Assembly: GCA_016800925.1 (NCBI GenBank)
Contig: JABCPU010000250.1
Location: 36,808 to 100,807 of the forward strand
From: Suillus spraguei
Lineage: Eukaryota > Basidiomycota > Agaricomycetes > Boletales > Suillaceae
Direction: 5' to 3'
Length of the DNA stretch: 64,000 nt
The notes beneath the pieces were generated by a model, which ran no database searches, was not told the DNA's origin, and saw nothing but the letters and a program-made list of their open reading frames with translations. Both the position numbers and the translations under genes were made by a program. Positions 10,202-19,732 of the stretch are shown one piece after another (position 1 is the stretch's first letter; each line of letters starts with the position of its first letter).

Positions 10202-11110
10202 TCAACGGGCGTCAAGATTGCGGGTACCATAAGATAACATAGCTGTCCCAGAAGGACCCTCTTCAGTAGGATATAGACCTTCTGAATAGTTGAGGTGAGA
10301 GTGACGGTGCCTAGCGTGGGCGTGAGGGTGGGGAACATGGTGCATTTGAGCGGGGGTATATGGGGGACGGAGGGTAACGGAGCCAGAGGAAGGGGCGGGG
10401 AGCTTTGGAGGATTGGTTGTGACAGTGGTGTTTGCCTGATCTTGAAAGTGATGCTGGGCAGAAAAGGGGGGTTGGGCATAGGGGTTGACATGTAGAACAG
10501 GGTCGTCGATGGTGGGAGGAGAGTTATTCTCCTCTTTGTCAACGAGAGGTTGGTCGTCTACGTCGTCGTCTGCAATGTCACGAGCATTGGCGACCTGATT
10601 CTTTTGAGCAGCGATTTCCTCTGCCGTGAGGAAACGGCCACCGGGACCGCGGGGGCGACGCATTGCGTGTTTGTGGCGACTTTCATGTAAATATGGCTAA
10701 AATAGGATAAAACTTTTGGTTGGATATGACTAGATTGAACAGACCTTTCTTTGTCTTGATAGCCTGTGTACTTCATCTAAACGAGCACGAGCGACACGAC
10801 GCTTGAGAATACGAAAGTATTGTTTTGCATTTACATAGAGAGGTTCCTCGTCTACTTGGTGATCATCTGTTGGAGTTGACGTTTGATCTTGTTCAATGTG
10901 ATGATGTAGGAATAAGTCATCTGCAGGAGAGTTGCGATGAGTTGTGAGAGCGGGTGAAGAAGGACCTGGGGAAGGGTTTCGGGAATGATGATAAAAATGA
11001 TGATTATAAATATCAGAAGATTGACGAGAAAAAGGAGAAGAAGGATGGGGAGGATGACTAGCTGCGTAATGGTAAGCGGAATCGAGCAGCTGATCGACAG
11101 GATCGCCCAT
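10202..11110 (-). CDS. HAP2: CCAAT-binding factor subunit HAP2/NF-YA
   Basis: Two exons on the minus strand (11110-10745 and 10696-10202; 48-bp intron) give 286 aa. The conserved NF-YA core spans residues about 87-144: the subunit-association helix [19 protein letters not shown], a linker of the usual length, then the DNA-contacting part [17 protein letters not shown], with GPGGRF after it. The intron falls between the two halves in phase 0 and removing it restores the family sequence exactly. The family protein binds CCAAT boxes as a trimer with NF-YB and NF-YC in the nucleus. The N-terminus is His/Ser/Pro-rich and the C-terminus low-complexity. One difference from the common core is Phe where NAKQYH is usual. 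The start is the first ATG and shares a short promoter with the SAP gene. Confidence 0.95.
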
Positions 11111-11216
11111 TGATTGGCTGCTTGCACAAGCGTTGACTCTAACAAACTAATCCACAACGGTCACACCCCCACATCCTGTCACGTTACTTTACGTAAACTC
11201 TTCTTCAATCAACAAC
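11111..11216. promoter_or_regulatory. Shared divergent promoter, 106 bp
   Basis: All sequence between the start codons of HAP2 (minus) and the SAP gene (plus). It includes both 5' leaders, so regulatory sites of the two genes must overlap. I see no TATA box. Confidence 0.6.
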
Positions 11217-12112
11217 ATGGACACAAAATTGTAATCATAATCCATGAAATTCATTAACAATTCACTGATATTTTTCTAGGAAAGCATTAAAAGTTCAAGA
11301 ACTAAAAGAAATACTTTCAAAGGCTTCTATACCTCCAGGAAATGCCAAAAAACAGGACCTTATCAATAAAATTTTAGCAAACTCTTCCGCTATAGATGTT
11401 TTTCACACTCTTCATCCTGCTGCCAAACCAAAGAACTCTAAACCAGTACCACCAGCTGACGATGACCTCGTGCGCTTTTCTTTTTAATTCACGCTTCATA
11501 TCCTAATTTCCATATAGCTCGCTCCTCCAGAGGAGTACGTCGTCCCATGCCCACGTGTCCCCACTCTAACTCTTGCCGTAGAATCGACTGGACGGTCGAA
11601 GAGTCTATTCCAGTAGAACCGCCTAAGGAATCTGAACAGGTTGGTTTTACCTTTTGAATCGAATGTATCATCTCTAACTTTCACTCAAGCCCCTTCCATC
11701 ACCTGCACCAGCGGCGGCAGCTCCACCCCCACCCACCGTGCAGTCAGAAGAGGAAAAGCGCAAAGCTCGTGCAGCTCGTTTCGGTATGACTTACATTGAA
11801 CCCATTCAGCAACAAACCAAAAAGGCCGTTGGCGAGGCAAGTACCATCATCTACCGACTCTTATTCTTTCACGACTATCTGCTCTGTAGAATCCCGACAA
11901 ACTCAAGGCCCGAGCAGAGCGGTTTGGACTGTTGCTTTCGTCACCAAGGCCAGAGGAAAGCGCACAGCACCTATCGAAAACATTGATCCCGAGGAGCAAG
12001 AGCGCAGGAGGAAGCGCGCAGAACGGTTTGGCTTGCCGCTATCCGTATGTCTCGTATTCATGATCAGCGCCGCTGTATTCACTCACATAAACTGTTTTAG
12101 GGCAGGGCGTAA
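11217..12112 (+). CDS. SAP-domain mRNP protein, Tho1/SARNP-like
   Basis: Proposed exons: 11217-11230, 11280-11469, 11518-11534, 11582-11639, 11690-11836 or 11840, 11890-12048, 12101-12112. The SAP motif (LKALKVQELKEILSKASI, then GNAKKQDLINKIL) is at residues about 5-40; family members bind nucleic acid and help package mRNA for export. Then come DWTVEESIPVEPP and repeated basic motifs KARAARFGM and RKRAERFGLP typical of Tho1/SARNP. Exon 1 is only 14 nt. The fifth intron is ambiguous: a GC donor (GCAAGT, 11837) keeps a middle KARAERFGL motif but then hits a frameshift, whereas a GT donor at 11841 gives an open frame to the stop and loses that motif. Exon 7 adds only GRA before TAA. Confidence 0.85.
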
Positions 12113-12296
12113 ATGTTCTTGAACAGTTTTTTTTATTCTCACTCTTGTTCATGTACATAAGCGCACATATTTTTGGGGTGTAAATGTAGTTGTATTCTCG
12201 TCTCAACTCAAATATTCAGTTGTACACATTAGAGGTCGATCCAGATCATTTGTGATGGTAGCATATGCATAGTACGAGGCTAATGGTACTTCATAA

Positions 12297-12734
12297 CTAT
12301 CCAGATGCGTCTGGTGGGGGTGGTTCGCGAAGCGGATTCTCTTGCCGTGCTTGGCTCAGTAGCTCACCCAAACCTTTCTCTGTGACAGCTTTCTATATTA
12401 GAAGATATCAGAATTGGAACCATGATCAAATCTTGAACGAGCAGACGAACTAGTAAATTGGATTGAATGTTGCCAGGGAAATCATTCCCTGTAACGTAGA
12501 AAAAGAGCTGGTGCTTACCTGCACGCAATCTTTATATTTCGCCCAGATGCCACCACATTTGCGATCGTACTCTTCCTTCTTTAGCTTTGAGTACTCAATT
12601 CTTTGACCTTGTGAGTGTCCCTTGGCGTTGTTGGTCGCAATAGCTGGTTCGAGGTAGCCCTCAAACCAAGTATTAAAGCACGCATCATACTCATGCTTCA
12701 ACGGCGTGCATTCTGGTGACAACGAATGGGCCAT
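12297..12734 (-). CDS. MDM35: Mdm35/TRIAP1-like intermembrane-space protein
   Basis: Exons 12734-12519 and 12392-12297 on the minus strand (126-bp intron, phase 0) encode 103 aa. It has the twin CX9C fold signature: CTPLKHEYDAC (residues about 9-19) and CGGIWAKYKDC. Around it are NTWFEGYLEP and a C-terminal helix KAVTEKGLGELLSQA. In yeast, Mdm35 is imported by the Mia40 route and partners Ups1/Ups2 lipid-transfer proteins in the intermembrane space. MAHSLSPEC is the start that matches the family; an open frame continues upstream but looks unrelated. The C-terminal exon supports a functional gene. Confidence 0.93.
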
Positions 12735-12738
12735 TCCT

Positions 12739-12806
12739 GAGGCCCAGTGAAAACCCACTCTTCCCAGAATGGCTGAGATTGTAAGAGGTTGTGCGTGAAC
12801 TTGAGA
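12739..12806. repeat. Short inverted repeat, left copy (upstream of MDM35)
   Basis: CTGAGGCCCAGTGAAAACCC...AGAATGGCTGAG, running to about 12806, is matched in inverted orientation at about 13900-13955. It lies in the leader or promoter of MDM35. See the right copy. Confidence 0.6.
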
Positions 12807-13068
12807 AGCCTCTTGAGATTGTGTGAGATTGGCTGGCGAAGTTATTAGTAATAATAGCACCAGTCTGAGATCGAATTATCTCGCATGTTGCATGCAGCAA
12901 TGGTTTGAGATTATGAGGTCGGTCATCTTCATTGTTGCACATCAGCTAACAGCTCCATCAATTGGGAACACTTCTTCAAAAGATCCTCCAGACGTACCAC
13001 ACACATATATATATTGCGCCTTGTGTCGCTATACCCCAATACCCCTTTCTTCCTCCCCCCCACCCCCC

Positions 13069-13674
13069 ATGGCGCCTCACACCCGTGCAAGGACCGATCT
13101 CATTTATGAAGATTACCACCTTGTGAGTTATTGATTATATCTGTGAATATATGGTACGCCAACTAACCGCTTTGTCCTCATCTTGATCGAACAGTGTGAA
13201 ACTGGCGCTTGCAAGTGCCTCACTCATTTCAGACCGCACCCGCTCGAACTTTTTCTGGTATGCGACTTCCTCGTTTAGTATACATTTCCATTCATCATCC
13301 TGCAGGAGCTTCCCCTAGATATACTACAGGTATGCCCCTTCTTGGCTCTGTTTTGTTTCACTGTGGGACTCGTCTAGCCAAGCGCCATAATCGATCAAGA
13401 CTATCAGGCCCTCACGACAGATAAAACCATCGTCGTGACCATGGACGGCCGCCAACACTCTGTCTCCCCATATCGTCTTCCATCGCAATTCCAATACAGT
13501 ATTGGAAACCATGCTGGCACTCCGCCGGGCCCACGTCAGGTAGCGTGCTCTCTCTGACTTTGTGACCTCATCATTTCTGATTTTGATCATCTACTGGGCC
13601 AAGTGCTACAGTGTCAACGGAAACGAGCGTGGGCTAGCATGGGCAACAGCAGCAGCAGTCGTATTTCATTGTAG
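13069..13674 (+). CDS. Uncharacterised small protein, five exons, 121 aa
   Basis: Exons 13069-13122, 13195-13257, 13306-13329, 13378-13539 and 13612-13674, all joined in phase 0 with GT-AG borders. The product starts MAPHTRARTDLIYEDYHL, then CETGACKC (a tight Cys cluster), FRPHPLELFLELPLDILQ, a middle with TIVVTMDGRQHSVSPYRLP, and a basic/Ser-rich end. It has no signal peptide, membrane segment or domain that I recognise. That every junction is in phase 0 argues for a real gene. It is divergent from MDM35, 334 bp away. Confidence 0.7.
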
Positions 13675-14113
13675 CCATATGCCTGTAAACTACATTATTG
13701 TAGCAACCCAAAATCAGCAGATCTGGCGCCATCTGGGATGATGCAGCAAATATTGTAATGTCGCAGATCTGGTACAATCTAGGGGTAAAGTGAAATGTCG
13801 CATGCGCACAATCTGCGACAATGGTGCACAATCACACATTTGCACATGTGCTATTAGTCTCATTTTTCTGCTGAGATTGTGTCGCTTAATGTAGACAATT
13901 TCACGCAACCTCAGCCATTCTCAGAACAGTGGGTTTTCACTGGGCCTGAGGAGGCAGTTACTTGAGTCTTGAGAGAATACTCGCAGTCGTTTGCATTACA
14001 TAGAAAGTTCACTGCTTGATCGGACGTAACATTTTCGTGAAATTCACATGCACAGCGCTAAGCAAGTGACATAATTGACGACAATCAATGGTTCCAAGAT
14101 TATTGCAGGTATA
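13675..14113. other. Intergenic region between convergent genes
   Basis: Holds 3' ends of the small-protein gene and the permease. There are several related short words (GCAGATCTGG, CACAATCTGCGACAATGG, GAGATTGTGTCGC) and the right copy of a short inverted repeat at 13900-13955. No gene seen. Confidence 0.5.
13900..13955. repeat. Short inverted repeat, right copy
   Basis: CCTCAGCCATTCTCAGAACAGTGGGTTTTCACTGGGCCTGAGG; its reverse complement matches 12739-12806 for roughly 50 bp with small differences. The two copies face each other across the small-protein gene. It could be a remnant MITE end or a local duplication of MDM35 leader sequence. Confidence 0.6.
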
Positions 14114-16258
14114 ATCACATCTACAATGACATTAGTGGTGTCAAAATTGCCAGGTGGAGCGGCCATGCTTACTAGCCATTGCCAGAATGCTTCCATCTTA
14201 TTCTTTGGCGGGGGCTCATCATATGAATCCGCCACTATTTCAGCCAGATCACTCTTGAAGTCCATATCCTCTGCGGCAACGGGCTTGGTGCCATAGTAGA
14301 AGCGAGCGCCGACGTACATGATTGGCCAGGTAATAAAAAGGAGGTAGTTGGTGACGAAATTTGCAGTACTCCAGTTTCCTTTGAGGAAGACGCCCCATCC
14401 GCTGAACTAAAGTGGAGAAATAGAATAGTAATAGCTGATATGAAAAGTTGACCTACGAAACAGATGGTGAGCGTTGAAACAATTCCCCACCACGCTGCAT
14501 ATGGCTGGAGATTTGTATAGTAAGGAAGCGTCTTGCGGTCGATACCTTGGACCTGCATGCCTCTGTAGAAGCGGATGTACGTCACCGAAATACCGAACCA
14601 CGTCATAAGGCCAGCGACGGCTGTTATGTTGGAAAACCAATCAAACACTGAGCCCGCACCCTTAGACACAGCCATGAAAGCAAGAAGGGAGAAAGTGGCG
14701 CAGAAGAGGACAGCAACGTAAGGCAAGCCGTCGCGTGTGGTCTTAAGAAAGAACTTTGGAGCATTTCCTGAGGCTGCAAGACCATCTACGAAGTGCGTTA
14801 ATTTCGATGAGTTAGCTGCCAGATAAGTATGCGTACAAATCGCACGAGATGCAGTGTATAAGTCACTAGATGAGGCGGACCACGCCGAAGTCAACAAACA
14901 AGCATTGATAATCTGTTTTGAAATGAGAAACTTCTAGGTAAAAAGGAAGGCATGTACGGCTCACTGAAGGAAGATATTTAATTCCGGCTGTTTCGATAGC
15001 AATGACGAATGGAGACTTGGCCGTTCCACTGTTCAATTTGAGTAATGGGTTGTTGAATGGTACAAGCAGACCAATGACAAGTGTTCCACCGACATAGAAA
15101 AGCAAAATACGGATGTATACTCGGCGGATGGCTTTGGGCAAGTTACGGCGAGGATTCTTTGCTTCTCCGGCAGCAATCTAGGTGAGATTGGTGAGTAATG
15201 GATTGACAAACTTAGAATATAACGTACAGCAACAATCTCCGTTCCAGTGAACGAGAAAGCAGCCTGCGTCAAAACAGCCCACCAGCCAAGGAATCGTCCT
15301 TTATCACCTTCGATGCCATTATACTGGGCGAATGGTCCTGGATTTTTCCAGTAGCGGAATCCAATGCGGTCATGGTTTGGGCCGCCTCCCAAATCGATGA
15401 CTATACCAAGAATAATAAGACTGGTGATTGTGATGACCTTGATGGATCTGTAGTGATCTCAGAATACAAGATCAGGATATAGTACTTGATACGCACGCAA
15501 AGATGAATTCCGCCTCGCCGTAAGCGCCAGCACCGAGCATATTAATGATGAGAACGACGACAAGACACATGACGACCCATACTGAGTTATTGACAGTGTG
15601 ATTCCAATAGTTTATCAATAATGTAGCAGCAGAAATCTCGGCTGGGACGATAAATGTCAGCAAGGGCGCTAAGAAAATGGATTGAACTCAAGTACTAGGT
15701 ACTAAAATGTAAGAGGTCAGTAAATGCGAGAAATGAACAAGGAAGAATGGCACTTACGGACAATAGCCCAGATATACCAGTAATTCCAACCCATGGTAAA
15801 AGAGAAAGCAGGGTCAACGAAGCGCTCGGCCAGTTTGATGTGACCACCAGGTATAGGTAGGAAAGCAACCTACGGAAATGAAGATCAGGTATGTGATCTA
15901 CATCTGGAAGTGCAGCAAGCACACCATCTCTCCCAAAGTAACCATTACGCAATAGACAATGGAGCCCATGACTGTGTAGCCAAGCAACATACCGATGGGG
16001 CCTCCATATGTCAGAGAGTTTGCGGTTCCAACAAAAAGACCGGTGCCAATGACACCACCAATACTTGACAAAGGTGAGAATTCACGAGAAGAAAGAAAAA
16101 AAATCAACACACCTGATCATGGCAATCTGACGATTCTTGAGTTTACGTTGCAGGGCGTGCCGCGGGGGGACCTGAATAGACTCTCTATCGTGGTCTGAGA
16201 CAGAAAATTGGCCTTTGCTAGTGTGATAAGCGGTGATGTTTGTCTTTTCGGCACCCAT
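14114..16258 (-). CDS. Amino-acid permease, AAT/YAT family (GAP1-like)
   Basis: Ten exons on the minus strand: 16258-16113, 16063-15925, 15869-15758, 15668-15497, 15447-15228, 15177-14965, 14912-14837, 14785-14457, 14406-14173, 14119-14114. Together they encode 548 aa with all junctions in frame. Family marks in order: IGGVIGTGLFVGTANSL (first membrane helix), PAEISAATLLINYW, GEAEFIFASIKV, FTGTEIVAIAAGEAKNPRR, the LTSAWSASSSDLYTASRAIY loop, GNAPKFFLKTTRDGLPY, and YIRFYRGMQVQG. The protein should be a plasma-membrane H+/amino-acid symporter with 12 helices; substrate range cannot be read from sequence. The last exon codes only Met plus the stop, giving the family-typical WLM end. A start 30 nt upstream (16288) is also possible. 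Confidence 0.93.
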
Positions 16259-16288
16259 CGTGGCAATTGCTCGCTTGCTCAAAGGCAA

Positions 16289-17740
16289 CAGAAAAGAGAT
16301 AAGACTTCAACCCAACCACGATTCATACATATATGAGCATCTGGGAGGGGGGGCATGGAGCGGCCAGTGACTTCCTTACGGACGTTGATCGATTCAGATG
16401 CCACGTCTGGCAAGTGACAAATAGTATCTCCATCAGAGAAACGGATCAATTTTCCGTGAACAGTGTCCCGGTAGATGGGCTAGTCGGAAACTTATGGGAT
16501 CATGTCATCGGAAGTTTGCCCTTAGTTCTGCTCGTGAGAGCTAGTGGTAATTGTATTTTACAGAGCTGAGATACGTGGAAAAGACTCCTTGGCGGATGGC
16601 CCTTATTCAAATTTATGTGTAGGACCTTTGATAGTAGAACCCATGGGACTGCATCCGGACAAAATTTGAAGCAGAAGACCGTTTCACCCAGGTTGCCATC
16701 TGGACACCGAATGTCAATGTCTCCTTAGCCTTGCGTGGTATGTGCTGGTATGTGGGGATAATTCTATGGTAAGAGGACGTTATATCAAATATGAGCGAGC
16801 CCATCAGTACTTACTTCAAAGCTTCAGTAGAGTGACCAGTCCTTTGTTACTCGTCCGACTCCTGGAAGTTGTGTCACTTGAAGGTACGAGCAATTGCTCC
16901 TTCAAGCCTATGCAAGTCTGCAAGACCCCGTATGATTTTCGTAAGCTTGGTAAAGGCTCGGTAAAGCTCGGTGAAATCGGCTGATTTATTCTAGCCAACG
17001 ATGGAGTCGGCCGGCATTGGGTATCGGAGTCTGAATACCAATGCCTGCTGCTCGCCAATGTGTGTGCCATTCTGCAAGACTACAAGCAAACACTGGGACT
17101 CATGTGAAGGCAATGGAGTTGCCCTCCTATATGTCTGCATCCCATGGAAGAGCATCAGGAAATTCACACATTCCTTGACGTGCCCTTATGCGGACTTATT
17201 TACACTTAACTGCCTTGGTGAAATTGAATCCACTTGTCCAAAATTTCAATGTGAATGAATTCAGAAAAAAAAAGTTGAGATATATTAATATACATGTTTT
17301 ATTGTATTTCGCACTCAAAAAATATAAGATATGCCAGGTGAATGATGTGAGAGAGAGCAAACAAGTTTTGAGATAAGTGAGTTAAGCTGATTAAGCATGT
17401 TAAGGAATGTGTGAATTTCCTGATGAGGGAATTCTCGAGGATGTGGGTCCAATTCCCCTCATATACTAGCCCCTAGGTCCGCCACACCTAAGATCATCAT
17501 CCATTGGACTAGAGCCTCTGATCTCCATCACACTGACACTCTTGTATGGCACCTTGTCACTCATCCATCCAATGCCCATGTACTATTCTATGAAGGTAAA
17601 AAAACAGCAGCTCATAGTAATGAGTGCCCTTCTGGAAAGGACAAGGGGGACATCCATTGAGTCATAGTGAGACTGATATTTGAGAATGACTCAGAGTATT
17701 CGGTGGCATATGCTGAGGAGTCAAAGAAATTTGATGTAGC
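16289..17740. other. Permease upstream region and gene-free spacer
   Basis: I find no gene here. Short open frames lack recognisable domains or plausible splice structure. AT-rich near 17260-17340, with an imperfect inverted repeat ATGAGGGAATT...AATTCCCCTCAT at about 17423-17463. It probably contains the permease promoter and marks the edge of gene space. Confidence 0.5.
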
Positions 17741-18212
17741 TGTTACAATCATATGTGCCCCTATTCATTTTCCTCTTGTCTTTACCTTGTATATTACGTA
17801 ACATGATCTCAACTCATATGCTCAGCACATCTGTACCATAGTTGCCTTCCTTCTTTGGATACGCACTTACATTCTCACGTCTCTCTCAGTCCGTGCACAC
17901 ATATTGGCCTATTTAAGCACATTGTATTACACTTGTGTACTTTACTTTAATCTTACTGGGTTTTACCTGGAATATCCTTCGCTTAGGTCTCCAACCTAAG
18001 TTGTCTGAATTGTCTCTAAGTCTAAGCACTCCTTAGTCTTAGTCTCTATTCAACTGATCATCTTAGAGTTGCAACTCTTTGACTGAACCCTTGATCCTAC
18101 TCAGAATACTTCCTTGTAGTAGTCCTTGTTCTCCTTTGAACGTAGTCGAACCTCCCAGCAGACTGGCTGTGTCTTATCACTGTCACTGGTGACACCATCC
18201 CAGTTCGTAATA
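17741..18212 (+). repeat. Solo LTR-B (TSD GTAGC)
   Basis: 472 bp, TGTTACAATCATATGTGCCCC...CAGTTCGTAATA, with perfect GTAGC repeats at 17736-17740 and 18213-18217. The last bases have drifted from TAACA to TAATA, and several CpG sites read TG or CA, so it is an older copy. Confidence 0.9.
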
Positions 18213-18514
18213 GTAGCAGTGGGCAACTGTTAAGACCATACTCAAAGGGTAATGGATCTGAAGGGCTTTGGCCTCAATTCGTACACTGTGCCCCTTTGTC
18301 ATATACCATACATTCAGGTCCAGAACAGATCCGATCCAGGGACATCCGGACACCCAATACATACATCCTAGTCCACCCATCTAATCCAGTTCACATATCT
18401 GATCCACCCATCCACTCCAATCCATATCCAATCCATATCCAATCTATGTGCATATCCGACTCAGTCCATCCATCCAATCTGATCCATATCTGACCCAGTC
18501 CATATCTGATCCAT

Positions 18515-19732
18515 TGTTATGGTCATAGGTGCCCCTATTCATTTTCTCCTTTACTTTGGACATTATGAAACTCTGACTCATATGCTCAATGCATCTGTAC
18601 CATAGTTGCCTTCCTTCTTTGGATACGCACTTACATTCTCACACCTCTCTTGGTCCGTGCGCACATATTGACCTATTTAAGCACGATGTATTACAATTGT
18701 ATACCTTACTTTAATCTTACTGGGTTTTACCTGGAACATCCTTCGCTTAGGTCTCCAACCTAAGTCGTCTTGAATTGTCTCTAAGTCTAAGCACTCCTTA
18801 GTCTTAGTCTCTATTCTTGTAGAACCTCTTAGACTTGTCTTTGAGGCCGAACCCTTGATTGTACTCGGAACGCGTTCCTTGTACTTTCACCTTGTCCTCT
18901 TCTGGACATTGTAGAACTTCCCAGCAGACTGTCAGTGTCTTTTCACTGTCGCTGGTGACGCCACCTGTTAAGACCGTACTCAAGGGGAGAGAGATCTGAA
19001 GGGCTTTGGCCTTAGTTCGTGCACTGTGCCCCTTTCTTGAGTAATGCCCCTTATTTCAGGGAGGAGTTTATTCGTCCGAAGACCCGGAAGGAGTTGCGTG
19101 ACGGATCCGGGTGTCCAAAGGTTGTTCAGAACATAAGAAGAGGACAGAGATTAAGGCTAGCTTCGGAACGAGTTCCTACATAACTAGAAACTAATGGAGG
19201 TAGACTATCCGAAGATAGAGTCGGAGATATAGACTATAGGAATCAATCCTAAGTCTCGGAGGGTGACTTAAAGCGGAGAGTGGCTTAAGTCCGGAGGAAA
19301 CAGAATGAGTAGAATCTAAGATGATATTCGAACTAAGGTTCTACGGAGATTTACAAGTGGTTTATATACTGTAAGTATCTAAGATAGATAATCAGCAAGT
19401 CCAGGACCGAGGGCTATGTACGAAGTGTAATGGAAGTCTATTAGTTAATACACAGCGGATCAGTAAGCATGAATCAAAAATGAACACAGGAAACGGATCA
19501 GTAACACAGGACGGAAATATAAACAGCCGGAATACCGGAAACAGGAGGAATGACGAAAGGAGATAGACGCAGATATACACAAGGGAGTTAAGGTGCGAGA
19601 AGTGAGTACATTCGGATGGGTGGTCCGGACAGGATCTGTGGACTGGATGGATATGGAATAGATCGGATCTGATCGGATATGATTGGATCTGAGATTAGAA
19701 GTATGGTTTATGACACCACCCCAGTCGTAACA
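18515..19732 (+). repeat. Solo LTR-B (TSD TCCAT) inside LTR-C
   Basis: TGTTATGGTCATAGGTGCCCC at the left and CCAGTCGTAACA at the right, split by an LTR-A. Perfect TCCAT repeats at 18510-18514 and 19733-19737. Confidence 0.9.
18966..19715 (-). repeat. Innermost solo LTR-A (TSD CCACC)
   Basis: 750 bp, TGTTAAGACCGTACTC...GTATGGTTTATGACA, flanked by perfect CCACC repeats (18961-18965, 19716-19720) within LTR-B. It is the youngest layer of the nest. Confidence 0.92.

Noticed and set aside
10295..10495. Plus-strand open frame opposite the HAP2 C-terminus
   Set aside because: Shadow of the HAP2 coding sequence; Gly/Val-rich and without a domain.
12823..13134. Plus-strand open frame of 103 codons across the MDM35 promoter
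   Set aside because: It overlaps the divergent promoter and the spliced first exon of the 121-aa gene, which explains the sequence better.
16333..17376. Short open frames upstream of the permease
   Set aside because: No domain, no sensible intron structure, and not linked to each other.
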